Below, one piece after another: positions 1 through 15,199 of a DNA stretch of 64,000 nt; the first letter of the stretch is position 1; each line of letters begins with the position of its first letter. This DNA comes from Nemertoderma westbladi (Eukaryota > Xenacoelomorpha > Nemertodermatida > Nemertodermatidae). A program made the position numbers and the translations under genes. Where the stretch lies: the NCBI GenBank assembly GCA_032718475.1, contig JAUCBJ010007920.1, positions 1-64,000 on the forward strand, read 5' to 3'. The notes below the pieces were generated by a model. That model was not told the DNA's origin. It made no database searches and worked only from the letters and a program-made list of their open reading frames with translations.

Positions 1-3000
1 AGTACAAGGTAACTCATACTCACTAGTACAAGGTAACTCATACTCACCAGTACAAGGTAACTCGGTAACTCATACTCACTAGTACAAGGTAACTCATACT
101 CACCAGTACAAGGTAACTCATACTCACTAGTACAAGGTAACTCATACTCACCAGTACAAGGTAACTCGGTAACTCATACTCACCAGTACAAGGTAACTCA
201 TACTCACCAGTACAAGGTAACTCATACTCACCAGTACAAGGTAACTCGGTAACTCATACTCACTAGTACAAGGTAACGTACTCATACTCACTAGTACAAG
301 GTAACTCATACTCACTAGTACAAGGTAACTCATACTCACTAGTACAAGGTAACTCATACTCACCAGTACAAGGTAACTCATACTCACCAGTACAAGGTAA
401 CTCATACTCACCAGTACAAGGTAACTCATACTCACCAGTACAAGGTAACTCATACTCACTAGTACAAGGTAACTCATACTCACCAGTACAAGGTAACTCA
501 TACTCACCAGTACAAGGTAACTCATACTCACCAGTACAAGGTAACTCGATCATACTCACCAGTACAAGGTAACTCATACTCACTAGTACAAGGTAACTCA
601 TACTCACCAGTACAAGGTAACTCATACTCACCAGTACAAGGTAACTCATACTCACCAGTACAAGGTAACTCATACTCACCAGTACAAGGTAACTCATACT
701 CACTAGTACAAGGTAACTCATACTCACTAGTACAAGGTAACTCATACTCACCAGTACAAGGTAACTCATACTCACTAGTACAAGGTAACTCATACTCACC
801 AGTACAAGGTAACTCATACTCACCAGTACAAGGTAACTCGGTAACTCATACTCACTAGTACAAGGTAACTCATACTCACCAGTACAAGGTAACTCATACT
901 CACCAGTACAAGGTAACTCGGTAACTCATACTCACTAGTACAAGGTAACTCATACTCACTAGTACAAGGTAACTCATACTCACCAGTACAAGGTAACTCA
1001 TACTCACTAGTACAAGGTAACTCATACTCACCAGTACAAGGTAACTCATACTCACTAGTACAAGGTAACTCATACTCACCAGTACAAGGTAACTCGGTAA
1101 CTCATACTCACTAGTACAAGGTAACTCATACTCACTAGTACAAGGTAACTCATACTCACTAGTACAAGGTAACTCGGTAACTCATACTCACCAGTACAAG
1201 GTAACTCATACTCACCAGTACAAGGTAACTCATACTCACCAGTACAAGGTAACTCATACTCACCAGTACAAGGTAACTCATACTCACCAGTACAAGGTAA
1301 CTCATACTCACTAGTACAAGGTAACTCATACTCACCAGTACAAGGTAACTCGGTAACTCATACTCACTAGTACAAGGTAACTCATACTCACTAGTACAAG
1401 GTAACTCATACTCACCAGTACAAGGTAACTCGGTAACTCATACTCACTAGTACAAGGTAACTCATACTCACTAGTACAAGGTAACTCATACTCACCAGTA
1501 CAAGGTAACTCATACTCACCAGTACAAGGTAACTCATACTCACCAGTACAAGGTAACTCATACTCACCAGTACAAGGTAACTCATACTCACTAGTACAAG
1601 GTAACTCATACTCACCAGTACAAGGTAACTCATACTCACTAGTACAAGGTAACTCATACTCACCAGTACAAGGTAACTCATACTCACCAGTACAAGGTAA
1701 CTCGGTAACTCATACTCACCAGTACAAGGTAACTCGGTAACTCATACTCACCAGTACAAGGTAACTCATACTCACCAGTACAAGGTAACTCATACTCACC
1801 AGTACAAGGTAACTCATACTCACCAGTACAAGGTAACTCATACTCACCAGTACAAGGTAACTCATACTCACCAGTACAAGGTAACTCATACTCACCAGTA
1901 CAAGGTAACTCGGTAACTCATACTCACTAGTACAAGGTAACTCATACTCACCAGTACAAGGTAACTCATACTCACTAGTACAAGGTAACTCATACTCACC
2001 AGTACAAGGTAACTCATACTCACCAGTACAAGGTAACTCATACTCACTAGTACAGGTACCGGTAACTCATACTCACCAGTACAAGGTAACTCATACTCAC
2101 CAGTACAAGGTAACTCGGTAACTCATACTCACCAGTACAAGGTAACTCATACTCACTAGTACAAGGTAACTCATACTCACCAGTACAAGGTAACTCATAC
2201 TCACTAGTACAAGGTAACTCATACTCACCAGTACAAGGTAACTCGGTAACTCATACTCACTAGTACAAGGTAACTCATACTCACTAGTACAAGGTAACTC
2301 ATACTCACCAGTACAAGGTAACTCGGTAACTCATACTCACTAGTACAAGGTAACTCATACTCACTAGTACAAGGTAACTCATACTCACCAGTACAAGGTA
2401 ACTCGGTAACTCATACTCACCAGTACAAGGTAACTCATACTCACTAGTACAAGGTAACTCATACTCACTAGTACAAGGTAACTCGGTAACTCATACTCAC
2501 CAGTACAAGGTAACTCATACTCACCAGTACAAGGTAACTCATACTCACCAGTACAAGGTAACTCGGTAACTCATACTCACCAGTACAAGGTAACTCATAC
2601 TCACCAGTACAAGGTAACTCATACTCACTAGTACAAGGTAACTCATACTCACCAGTACAAGGTAACTCATACTCACCAGTACAAGGTAACTCATACTCAC
2701 CAGTACAAGGTAACTCATACTCACCAGTACAAGGTAACTCATACTCACTAGTACAAGGTAACTCATACTCACTAGTACAAGGTAACTCATACTCACCAGT
2801 ACAAGGTAACTCATACTCACTAGTACAAGGTAACTCATACTCACCAGTACAAGGTAACTCATACTCACTAGTACAAGGTAACTCATACTCACTAGTACAA
2901 GGTAACTCATACTCACCAGTACAAGGTAACTCATACTCACTAGTACAAGGTAACTCATACTCACCAGTACAAGGTAACTCGGTAACTCATACTCACTAGT

Positions 3001-6000
3001 ACAAGGTAACTCATACTCACTAGTACAAGGTAACTCATACTCACCAGTACAAGGTAACTCATACTCACCAGTACAAGGTAACTCGGTAACTCATACTCAC
3101 CAGTACAAGGTAACTCATACTCACCAGTACAAGGTAACTCATACTCACTAGTACAAGGTAACTCATACTCACTAGTACAAGGTAACTCATACTCACCAGT
3201 ACAAGGTAACTCATACTCACCAGTACAAGGTAACTCATACTCACCAGTACAAGGTAACTCATACTCACTAGTACAAGGTAACTCATACTCACCAGTACAA
3301 GGTAACTCATACTCACCAGTACAAGGTAACTCGGTAACTCATACTCACCAGTACAAGGTAACTCATACTCACCAGTACAAGGTAACTCATACTCACCAGT
3401 ACAAGGTAACTCATACTCACCAGTACAAGGTAACTCATACTCACCAGTACAAGGTAACTCATACTCACTAGTACAAGGTAACTCATACTCACCAGTACAA
3501 GGTAACTCATACTCACTAGTACAAGGTAACTCATACTCACTAGTACGGTAACTCGGTAACTCATACTCACCAGTACAAGGTAACTCGGTAACTCATACTC
3601 ACCAGTACAAGGTAACTCGGTAACTCATACTCACCAGTACAAGGTAACTCATACTCACCAGTACAAGGTAACTCATACTCACCAGTACAAGGTAACTCGG
3701 TAACTCATACTCACTAGTACAAGGTAACTCATACTCACCAGTACAAGGTAACTCATACTCACTAGTACAAGGTAACTCATACTCACCAGTACAAGGTAAC
3801 TCATACTCACCAGTACAAGGTAACTCATACTCACCAGTACAAGGTAACTCGGTAACTCATACTCACCAGTACAAGGTAACTCATACTCACCAGTACAAGG
3901 TAACTCGGTAACTCATACTCACTAGTACAAGGTAACTCGGTAACTCATACTCACCAGTACAAGGTAACTCATACTCACCAGTACAAGGTAACTCATACTC
4001 ACCAGTACAAGGTAACTCGGTAACTCATACTCACCAGTACAAGGTAACTCATACTCACCAGTACAAGGTAACTCATACTCACCAGTACAAGGTAACTCAT
4101 ACTCACCAGTACAAGGTAACTCGGTAACTCATACTCACTAGTACAAGGTAACTCATACTCACTAGTACAAGGTAACTCATACTCACCAGTACAAGGTAAC
4201 TCATACTCACCAGTACAAGGTAACTCGGTAACTCATACTCACCAGTACAAGGTAACTCATACTCACCAGTACAAGGTAACTCATACTCACCAGTACAAGG
4301 TAACTCATACTCACCAGTACAAGGTAACTCATACTCACCAGTACAAGGTAACTCATACTCACCAGTACAAGGTAACTCGGTAACTCATACTCACCAGTAC
4401 AAGGTAACTCATACTCACTAGTACAAGGTAACTCATACTCACCAGTACAAGGTAACTCATACTCACCAGTACAAGGTAACTCGGTAACTCATACTCACCA
4501 GTACAAGGTAACTCATACTCACCAGTACAAGGTAACTCATACTCACCAGTACAAGGTAACTCATACTCACCAGTACAAGGTAACTCATACTCACCAGTAC
4601 AAGGTAACTCGGTAACTCATACTCACCAGTACAAGGTAACTCATACTCACCAGTACAAGGTAACTCATACTCACCAGTACAAGGTAACTCGGTAACTCAT
4701 ACTCACCAGTACAAGGTAACTCGGTAACTCATACTCACCAGTACAAGGTAACTCATACTCACCAGTACAAGGTAACTCATACTCACTAGTACAAGGTAAC
4801 TCATACTCACCAGTACAAGGTAACTCATACTCACTAGTACAAGGTAACTCATACTCACTAGTACAAGGTAACTCATACTCACCAGTACAAGGTAACTCAT
4901 ACTCACTAGTACAAGGTAACTCATACTCACTAGTACAAGGTAACTCATACTCACCAGTACAAGGTAACTCATACTCACTAGTACAAGGTAACTCATACTC
5001 ACCAGTACAAGGTAACTCGGTAACTCATACTCACTAGTACAAGGTAACTCATACTCACTAGTACAAGGTAACTCATACTCACTAGTACAAGGTAACTCAT
5101 ACTCACTAGTACAAGGTAACTCATACTCACTAGTACAAGGTAACTCATACTCACTAGTACAAGGTAACTCATACTCACTAGTACAAGGTAACTCATACTC
5201 ACCAGTACAAGGTAACTCATACTCACCAGTACAAGGTAACTCGGTAACTCATACTCACCAGTACAAGGTAACTCGGTAACTCATACTCACCAGTACAAGG
5301 TAACTCGGTAACTCATACTCACCAGTACAAGGTAACTCATACTCACCAGTACAAGGTAACTCATACTCACCAGTACAAGGTAACTCATACTCACCAGTAC
5401 AAGGTAACTCGGTAACTCATACTCACCAGTACAAGGTAACTCGGTAACTCATACTCACTAGTACAAGGTAACTCATACTCACTAGTACAAGGTAACTCAT
5501 ACTCACCAGTACAAGGTAACTCGGTAACTCATACTCACTAGTACAAGGTAACTCATACTCACCAGTACAAGGTAACTCATACTCACCAGTACAAGGTAAC
5601 TCATACTCACCAGTACAAGGTAACTCATACTCACCAGTACAAGGTAACTCATACTCACCAGTACAAGGTAACTCATACTCACTAGTACAAGGTAACTCAT
5701 ACTCACCAGTACAAGGTAACTCATACTCACCAGTACAAGGTAACTCATACTCACCAGTACAAGGTAACTCGGTAACTCATACTCACCAGTACAAGGTAAC
5801 TCATACTCACTAGTACAAGGTAACTCATACTCACCAGTACAAGGTAACTCATACTCACCAGTACAAGGTAACTCATACTCACCAGTACAAGGTAACTCAT
5901 ACTCACCAGTACAAGGTAACTCATACTCACCAGTACAAGGTAACTCATACTCACCAGTACAAGGTAACTCGGTAACTCATACTCACCAGTACAAGGTAAC

Positions 6001-9000
6001 TCATACTCACCAGTACAAGGTAACTCATACTCACCAGTACAAGGTAACTCATACTCACTAGTACAAGGTAACTCATACTCACCAGTACAAGGTAACTCGG
6101 TAACTCATACTCACCAGTACAAGGTAACTCATACTCACCAGTACAAGGTAACTCATACTCACCAGTACAAGGTAACTCGGTAACTCATACTCACCAGTAC
6201 AAGGTAACTCATACTCACCAGTACAAGGTAACTCATACTCACCAGTACAAGGTAACTCATACTCACTAGTACAAGGTAACTCATACTCACCAGTACAAGG
6301 TAACTCATACTCACTAGTACAAGGTAACTCATACTCACCAGTACAAGGTAACTCGGTAACTCATACTCACCAGTACAAGGTAACTCATACTCACTAGTAC
6401 AAGGTAACTCGGTAACTCATACTCACCAGTACAAGGTAACTCATACTCACCAGTACAAGGTAACTCATACTCACCAGTACAAGGTAACTCATACTCACTA
6501 GTACAAGGTAACTCATACTCACCAGTACAAGGTAACTCATACTCACCAGTACAAGGTAACTCATACTCACTAGTACAAGGTAACTCATACTCACCAGTAC
6601 AAGGTAACTCATACTCACTAGTACAAGGTAACTCATACTCACCAGTACAAGGTAACTCATACTCACCAGTACAAGGTAACTCGGTAACTCATACTCACCA
6701 GTACAAGGTAACTCATACTCACTAGTACAAGGTAACTCGGTAACTCATACTCACCAGTACAAGGTAACTCATACTCACCAGTACAAGGTAACTCATACTC
6801 ACTAGTACAAGGTAACTCATACTCACTAGTACAAGGTAACTCATACTCACTAGTACAAGGTAACTCATACTCACTAGTACAAGGTAACTCATACTCACCA
6901 GTACAAGGTAACTCGGTAACTCATACTCACTAGTACAAGGTAACTCATACTCACTAGTACAAGGTAACTCATACTCACTAGTACAAGGTAACTCATACTC
7001 ACTAGTACAAGGTAACTCATACTCACCAGTACAAGGTAACTCATACTCACCAGTACAAGGTAACTCATACTCACCAGTACAAGGTAACTCATACTCACCA
7101 GTACAAGGTAACTCATACTCACCAGTACAAGGTAACTCGGTAACTCATACTCACCAGTACAAGGTAACTCGGTAACTCATACTCACCAGTACAAGGTAAC
7201 TCATACTCACCAGTACAAGGTAACTCATACTCACCAGTACAAGGTAACTCGGTAACTCATACTCACCAGTACAAGGTAACTCATACTCACCAGTACAAGG
7301 TAACTCGGTAATCATACTCACCAGTACAAGGTAACTCATACTCACCAGTACAAGGTAACTCATACTCACCAGTACAAGGTAACTCGGTAACTCATACTCA
7401 CCAGTACAAGGTAACTCATACTCACCAGTACAAGGTAACTCATACTCACCAGTACAAGGTAACTCGGTAACTCATACTCACCAGTACAAGGTAACTCATA
7501 CTCACCAGTACAAGGTAACTCATACTCACCAGTACAAGGTAACTCATACTCACCAGTACAAGGTAACTCATACTCACCAGTACAAGGTAACTCATACTCA
7601 CCAGTACAAGGTAACTCATACTCACCAGTACAAGGTAACTCATACTCACCAGTACAAGGTAACTCATACTCACCAGTACAAGGTAACTCATACTCACCAG
7701 TACAAGGTAACTCGGTAACTCATACTCACCAGTACAAGGTAACTCGGTAACTCATACTCACCAGTACAAGGTAACTCATACTCACCAGTACAAGGTAACT
7801 CATACTCACCAGTACAAGGTAACTCGGTAACTCATACTCACCAGTACAAGGTAACTCATACTCACCAGTACAAGGTAACTCATACTCACCAGTACAAGGT
7901 AACTCGGTAACTCATACTCACCAGTACAAGGTAACTCATACTCACCAGTACAAGGTAACTCATACTCACCAGTACAAGGTAACTCATACTCACCAGTACA
8001 AGGTAACTCGGTAACTCATACTCACCAGTACAAGGTAACTCATACTCACCAGTACAAGGTAACTCATACTCACCAGTACAAGGTAACTCGGTAACTCATA
8101 CTCACCAGTACAAGGTAACTCATACTCACCAGTACAAGGTAACTCGGTAACTCATACTCACCAGTACAAGGTAACTCATACTCACCAGTACAAGGTAACT
8201 CATACTCACCAGTACAAGGTAACTCATACTCACCAGTACAAGGTAACTCGGTAACTCATACTCACCAGTACAAGGTAACTCGGTAACTCATACTCACCAG
8301 TACAAGGTAACTCATACTCACCAGTACAAGGTAACTCATACTCACCAGTACAAGGTAACTCGGTAACTCATACTCACCAGTACAAGGTAACTCATACTCA
8401 CCAGTACAAGGTAACTCATACTCACCAGTACAAGGTAACTCGGTAACTCATACTCACCAGTACAAGGTAACTCGGTAACTCATACTCACCAGTACAAGGT
8501 AACTCGGTAACTCATACTCACCAGTACAAGGTAACTCGGTAACTCATACTCACCAGTACAAGGTAACTCGGTAACTCATACTCACCAGTACAAGGTAACT
8601 CGGTAACTCATACTCACCAGTACAAGGTAACTCATACTCACCAGTACAAGGTAACTCGGTAACTCATACTCACCAGTACAAGGTAACTCATACTCACTAG
8701 TACAAGGTAACTCATACTCACCAGTACAAGGTAACTCGGTAACTCATACTCACCAGTACAAGGTAACTCGGTAACTCATACTCACTAGTACAAGGTAACT
8801 CATACTCACCAGTACAAGGTAACTCATACTCACCAGTACAAGGTAACTCATACTCACCAGTACAAGGTAACTCGGTAACTCATACTCACCAGTACAAGGT
8901 AGCTCATACTCACCAGTACAAGGTAACTCATACTCACCAGTACAAGGTAACTCATACTCACCAGTACAAGGTAACTCGGTAACTCATACTCACCAGTACA

Positions 9001-12000
9001 AGGTAACTCGGTAACTCATACTCACCAGTACAAGGTAACTCATACTCACCAGTACAAGGTAACTCGGTAATCATACTCACCAGTACAAGGTAACTCATAC
9101 TCACTAGTACAAGGTAACTCATACTCACCAGTACAAGGTAACTCGGTAACTCATACTCACCAGTACAAGGTAACTCGGTAACTCATACTCACCAGTACAA
9201 GGTAACTCATACTCACCAGTACAAGGTAACTCGGTAACTCATACTCACCAGTACAAGGTAACTCGGTAACTCATACTCACCAGTACAAGGTAACTCGGTA
9301 ACTCATACTCACCAGTACAAGGTAACTCATACTCACCAGTACAAGGTAACTCATACTCACCAGTACAAGGTAACTCATACTCACTAGTACAAGGTAACTC
9401 GGTAACTCATACTCACCAGTACAAGGTAACTCGGTAACTCATACTCACCAGTACAAGGTAACTCATACTCACCAGTACAAGGTAACTCGGTAATCATACT
9501 CACTAGTACAAGGTAACTCGGTAACTCATACTCACCAGTACAAGGTAACTCATACTCACTAGTACAAGGTAACTCATACTCACTAGTACAAGGTAACTCA
9601 TACTCACTAGTACAAGGTAACTAGGTAACTCATACTCACCAGTACAAGGTAACTCATACTCACCAGTACAAGGTAACTCATACTCACCAGTACAAGGTAA
9701 CTCGGTAACTCATACTCACCAGTACAAGGTAACTCGGTAACTCATACTCACCAGTACAAGGTAACTCATACTCACCAGTACAAGGTAACTCATACTCACC
9801 AGTACAAGGTAACTCATACTCACCAGTACAAGGTAACTCGTAACTCATACTCACCAGTACAAGGTAACTCGGTAACTCATACTCACTAGTACAAGGTAAC
9901 TCATACTCACCAGTACAAGGTAACTCATACTCACCAGTACAAGGTAACTCGGTAACTCATACTCACCAGTACAAGGTAACTCGGTAACTCATACTCACCA
10001 GTACAAGGTAACTCATACTCACCAGTACAAGGTAACTCATACTCACCAGTACAAGGTAACTCATACTCACCAGTACAAGGTAACTCATACTCACTAGTAC
10101 AAGGTAACTCATACTCACTAGTACAAGGTAACTCATACTCACCAGTACAAGGTAACTCATACTCACCAGTACAAGGTAACTCATACTCACCAGTACAAGG
10201 TAACTCGGTAACTCATACTCACCAGTACAAGGTAACTCATACTCACTAGTACAAGGTAACTCATACTCACCAGTACAAGGTAACTCGGTAACTCATACTC
10301 ACCAGTACAAGGTAACTCATACTCACTAGTACAAGGTAACTCATACTCACCAGTACAAGGTAACTCGGTAACTCATACTCACCAGTACAAGGTAACTCAT
10401 ACTCACCAGTACAAGGTAACTCATACTCACCAGTACAAGGTAACTCGGTAACTCATACTCACTAGTACAAGGTAACTCATACTCACCAGTACAAGGTAAC
10501 TCATACTCACCAGTACAAGGTAACTCGGTAACTCATACTCACTAGTACAAGGTAACTCATACTCACCAGTACAAGGTAACTCATACTCACCAGTACAAGG
10601 TAACTCGGTAACTCATACTCACCAGTACAAGGTAACTCATACTCACCAGTACAAGGTAACTCGGTAACTCATACTCACCAGTACAAGGTAACTCATACTC
10701 ACCAGTACAAGGTAACTCATACTCACCAGTACAAGGTAACTCATACTCACTAGTACAAGGTAACTCATACTCACCAGTACAAGGTAACTCATACTCACTA
10801 GTACAAGGTAACTCATACTCACTAGTACAAGGTAACTCATACTCACCAGTACAAGGTAACTCATACTCACCAGTACAAGGTAACTCGGTAACTCATACTC
10901 ACTAGTACAAGGTAACTCATACTCACCAGTACAAGGTAACTCGGTAACTCATACTCACCAGTACAAGGTAACTCATACTCACCAGTACAAGGTAACTCAT
11001 ACTCACCAGTACAAGGTAACTCATACTCACCAGTACAAGGTAACTCGGTAACTCATACTCACTAGTACAAGGTAACTCATACTCACCAGTACAAGGTAAC
11101 TCATACTCACCAGTACAAGGTAACTCGGTAACTCATACTCACTAGTACAAGGTAACTCATACTCACTAGTACAAGGTAACTCATACTCACCAGTACAAGG
11201 TAACTCGGTAACTCATACTCACCAGTACAAGGTAACTTATACTCACCAGTACAAGGTAACTCGGTAAATCATACTCACCAGTACAAGGTAACTCATACTC
11301 ACCAGTACAAGGTAACTCATACTCACCAGTACAAGGTAACTCGGTAACTCATACTCACCAGTACAAGGTAACTCATACTCACCAGTACAAGGTAACTCGG
11401 TAACTCATACTCACTAGTACAAGGTAACTCGGTAACTCATACTCACCAGTACAAGGTAACTCATACTCACCAGTACAAGGTAACTCGGTAACTCATACTC
11501 ACTAGTACAAGGTAACTCGGTAACTCATACTCACCAGTACAAGGTAACTCATACTCACCAGTACAAGGTAACTCATACTCACCAGTACAAGGTAACTCAT
11601 ACTCACCAGTACAAGGTAACTCGGTAACTCATACTCACTAGTACAAGGTAACTCGGTAACTCATACTCACTAGTACAAGGTAACTCGGTAACTCATACTC
11701 ACTAGTACAAGGTAACTCGGTAACTCATACTCACTAGTACAAGGTAACTCATACTCACCAGTACAAGGTAACTCATACTCACCAGTACAAGGTAACTCGG
11801 TAACTCATACTCACCAGTACAATGTAACTCGGTAACTCATACTCACCAGTACAAGGTAACTCGGTAAATCATACTCACCAGTACAAGGTAACTCATACTC
11901 ACCAGTACAAGGTAACTCATACTCACCAGTACAAGGTAACTCGGTAACTCATACTCACCAGTACAAGGTAACTCATACTCACCAGTACAAGGTAACTCGG

Positions 12001-13532
12001 TAAATCATACTCACCAGTACAAGGTAACTCATACTCACCAGTACAAGGTAACTCATACTCACCAGTACAAGGTAACTCGGTAACTCATACTCACCAGTAC
12101 AAGGTAACTCATACTCACCAGTACAAGGTAACTCATACTCACCAGTACAAGGTAACTCGGTAACTCATACTCACCAGTACAAGGTAACTCATACTCACCA
12201 GTACAAGGTAACTCGGTAACTCATACTCACTAGTACAAGGTAACTCGGTAACTCATACTCACCAGTACAAGGTAACTCATACTCACCAGTACAAGGTAAC
12301 TCGGTAACTCATACTCACTAGTACAAGGTAACTCGGTAACTCATACTCACCAGTACAAGGTAACTCATACTCACCAGTACAAGGTAACTCATACTCACCA
12401 GTACAAGGTAACTCATACTCACCAGTACAAGGTAACTCGGTAACTCATACTCACTAGTACAAGGTAACTCGGTAACTCATACTCACTAGTACAAGGTAAC
12501 TCGGTAACTCATACTCACTAGTACAAGGTAACTCGGTAACTCATACTCACTAGTACAAGGTAACTCGGTAACTCATACTCACTAGTACAAGGTAACTCAT
12601 ACTCACCAGTACAAGGTAACTCATACTCACCAGTACAAGGTAACTCATACTCACCAGTACAAGGTAACTCATACTCACCAGTACAAGGTAACTCGGTAAC
12701 TCATACTCACCAGTACAAGGTAACTCGGTAACTCATACTCACCAGTACAAGGTAACTCATACTCACCAGTACAAGGTAACTCATACTCACTAGTACAAGG
12801 TAACTCATACTCACTAGTACAAGGTAACTCGGTAACTCATACTCACTAGTACAAGGTAACTCATACTCACCAGTACAAGGTAACTCGGTAAATCATACTC
12901 ACCAGTACAAGGTAACTCGGTAACTCATACTCACCAGTACAAGGTAACTCGGTAACTCATACTCACCAGTACAAGGTAACTCATACACACCAGTACAAGG
13001 TAACTCATACTCACCAGTACAAGGTAACTCGGTAACTCATACTCACCAGTACAAGGTAACTCATACTCACCAGTACAAGGTAACTCGGTAACTCATACTC
13101 ACCAGTACAAGGTAACTCATACTCACCAGTACAAGGTAACTCATACTCACCAGTACAAGGTAACTCATACTCACCAGTACAAGGTAACTCATACTCACCA
13201 GTACAAGGTAACTCATACTCACCAGTACAAGGTAACTCGGTAACTCATACTCACCAGTACAAGGTAACTCATACTCACCAGTACAAGGTAACTCATACTC
13301 ACCAGTACAAGGTAACTCATACTCACCAGTACAAGGTAACTCGGTAACTCATACTCACCAGTACAAGGTAACTCATACTCACCAGTACAAGGTAACTCAT
13401 ACTCACCAGTACAAGGTAACTCGGTAACTCATACTCACCAGTACAAGGTAACTCATACTCACCAGTACAAGGTAACTCATACTCACCAGTACAAGGTAAC
13501 TCATACTCACTAGTACAAGGTAACTCATACTC
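1..13532. repeat. Tandem array A (24/32-bp units), left part
   Basis: This is an uninterrupted array of a 24-bp unit (CTCATACTCACCAGTACAAG + GTAA). Many units carry an 8-bp extension, CGGTAACT, giving 32 bp. A common C/T variant (CACCAG or CACTAG) creates a SpeI site in some units. Rare variants are scattered: a deletion (GGTAATCAT near 7311, 9069 and 9490), GGTAAATCAT (near 11265, 11867, 12001 and 12891), and single changes near 545, 2054, 3546 and 9623. T-type units are common in 1-7 kb and scarce around 7.1-8.7 kb. Because 24 is a multiple of three, frames stay open for tens of codons, but these frames are not genes. The array lies downstream of the last confident TSP1 exon of the minus-strand gene. 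It continues beyond the left edge of the window. Confidence 0.97.
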
Positions 13533-15186
13533 TACTACTAGGATCGGCATGCTGCATTGCAGCTGCATTTTTAAGAATGCTGTGCCGGCTTGTCAACAAA
13601 ATTGCACCGCCACAACTCCCTATCACCCATGACATTTGCTAGATCATCCGCATCTTTAAGGCCAGTGTCCTTTAAGATGCGTCTCAAGAAAGTCATGGGC
13701 TGTCCACCATGCTTATTCACTCCATGAGGCTGCCAAAGTACAAGATTATGCACTGGCTGGTCCTCACGGCGAAAGCAATGTCCTGCAAAGCGGAGGCGAT
13801 TTTGTTCTAGTGTCAAGCTTGGGGGAACCAATGAGACACCTCCAATGTTATATAGTGTCTGGTTGGAGATGTGTGCATTGTACTTGACACAATGAACCCG
13901 GCGTAGCATTCTTGTGAATGTGCCATCCAGAGATTTGGTGTCCTCAGCAGTTAGAGCCCAGCATGGACTCCCGTAGAGGAGTACTGGAACTACTGCTGCT
14001 CTAAATAATCGGACCTTAAGTTTCCGATTAATTCTCGGTGACTTCCAAATCCTGGAAAGCCTATTCAAGGCTGCCCATGCCTTTCCCTTACGTATTCGAA
14101 GGTCCTCACCTGACTTCCGGATCCATGATCCCAGGTAACAGAAGTCGTCGACATGCTCAAGCATACCATCCTTTGAGCTTATGCTCATCCGATCACAGAC
14201 TTGCTGAGGACTTTCAAAGTTAACTGTCAGAATTTTGGTCTTTCTGGAGTTAATAAAAAGACCAACACTAGAAGCAGCATGTTCTAATGAGCTGAGGAGC
14301 CGTTGGGCTCCCTCTAATGATTCTGAGAGTACTCCTAAGTCATCAGCAAAGTCTAGATCAGTTAGGTACTTGGCAGGATTTCCTCGACTTCTGGAGCCAG
14401 TAGGTGGAGTTATCATCACCCCATCATCATTATGATGATCTAAGGACATGCGTAGAACATAGTCAACCACAATAATGAATAAGAATGGTGCAAGTGTGTC
14501 TCCTTGGAGGACGCCCCATAACACTTCAAATGGTTCTGTGTCACCATCAACAGTAGACACAAATGTTGTCGAACCATCGTATACTGATCTGATTGCTGCA
14601 ATAATTTCATCAGGAATCCCATATAATGAAAGTATGCTGAACATACGTGAGCGAGAGACTGAATCAAAGGCCTTGAAGAAGTCAACAAAGATAACAGCCA
14701 GATGCCTGTCTTTCTTTTTTGATAATTCTTCAATTATCCTTCTAAGTGCCAAAATGGGCTCCATGGTCCCACGACCTTTACGGAACCCATTCTGATTTCC
14801 ACGGAGCAGTCTCTCAATGGGATCCCTGATGCGATTTAATAGAATCCTATTGTATAGCTTTGCAGCAATCGAGATCAATGAGATTCCCCGAAAAGAACCA
14901 TAGAGTGTTAGGTTGCCCTTCTTGGGAACTGGCACCAACTTATTTGTTTTCATTTCTTGGGGGACTCTTGTTGTACGGTACATGTCTACTATGATGGGAT
15001 AGATGAGCTTTAAACACTCAGGTATTTTAAAGACCTCAGGGGGAACACCATCTACTCCACTGGCACGATTGGTCTTAATGCTCTTTGCAGCAGCCTTCAC
15101 TTCTGCAAAGGAGATATCGCCAATGGGAATATCTGGGAGTACAGACTCAGACACCTTTACTTCTATAAAGTTATCAGGCGAGTATA
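13533..15186 (-). mobile_element. RTE-like LINE, 5'-truncated copy inserted in array A
   Basis: A 1.65-kb 3' fragment of an APE-type non-LTR retrotransposon, read on the minus strand, splits array A. Its 3' tail is a short trinucleotide run (TAG)n, at 13533-13541 on the plus strand, as is usual for RTE-type elements. The satellite sequence AACTCATACTC occurs directly at both borders (13522-13532 and 15187-15197). It can be read as an 11-bp target duplication, although the repetitive target makes this ambiguous. The 5' break falls in the linker before the reverse transcriptase, and about 8 bp of filler (GAGTATA-like) sits at that junction. The endonuclease is absent. The copy is colinear with that at 48930-50830 and clearly younger-looking, since its frame is intact. 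Confidence 0.9.
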
Positions 15187-15199
15187 AACTCATACTCAC
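13571..15199 (-). CDS. LINE reverse transcriptase ORF (542 codons, 5'-truncated)
   Basis: An open frame carries a non-LTR reverse transcriptase, the enzyme that copies LINE RNA into DNA at a nicked target. Seen: linker with NRASGVDGVPPEVFK near residues 44-58, RT motif A FVDFFKAFDS (171-180), motif B GVLQGDTLAPFLF (229-241), and motif C FADDL (284-288). The C-terminal region ends with GGQPMTFLRRIL and RELWR, as in RTE-like polyproteins. The first methionine and about four residues are encoded by the flanking satellite, so the apparent start is an accident of insertion. The N-terminal endonuclease expected in a full element of about 1000 residues is missing. The clade assignment (RTE) rests on motif style and the (TAG)n tail, not on a search. 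The copy cannot be autonomous. Confidence 0.85.
   Translation of the reverse strand: MSMSLYSPDNFIEVKVSESVLPDIPIGDISFAEVKAAAKSIKTNRASGVDGVPPEVFKIPECLKLIYPIIVDMYRTTRVPQEMKTNKLVPVPKKGNLTLYGSFRGISLISIAAKLYNRILLNRIRDPIERLLRGNQNGFRKGRGTMEPILALRRIIEELSKKKDRHLAVIFVDFFKAFDSVSRSRMFSILSLYGIPDEIIAAIRSVYDGSTTFVSTVDGDTEPFEVLWGVLQGDTLAPFLFIIVVDYVLRMSLDHHNDDGVMITPPTGSRSRGNPAKYLTDLDFADDLGVLSESLEGAQRLLSSLEHAASSVGLFINSRKTKILTVNFESPQQVCDRMSISSKDGMLEHVDDFCYLGSWIRKSGEDLRIRKGKAWAALNRLSRIWKSPRINRKLKVRLFRAAVVPVLLYGSPCWALTAEDTKSLDGTFTRMLRRVHCVKYNAHISNQTLYNIGGVSLVPPSLTLEQNRLRFAGHCFRREDQPVHNLVLWQPHGVNKHGGQPMTFLRRILKDTGLKDADDLANVMGDRELWRCNFVDKPAQHS

Noticed and set aside
148-13568. Many 60-190-codon frames of an MSYLVLVS-type repeat
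   Set aside because: They arise because the 24-bp period is divisible by three. They start and stop at random unit variants and have no independent coding sign.
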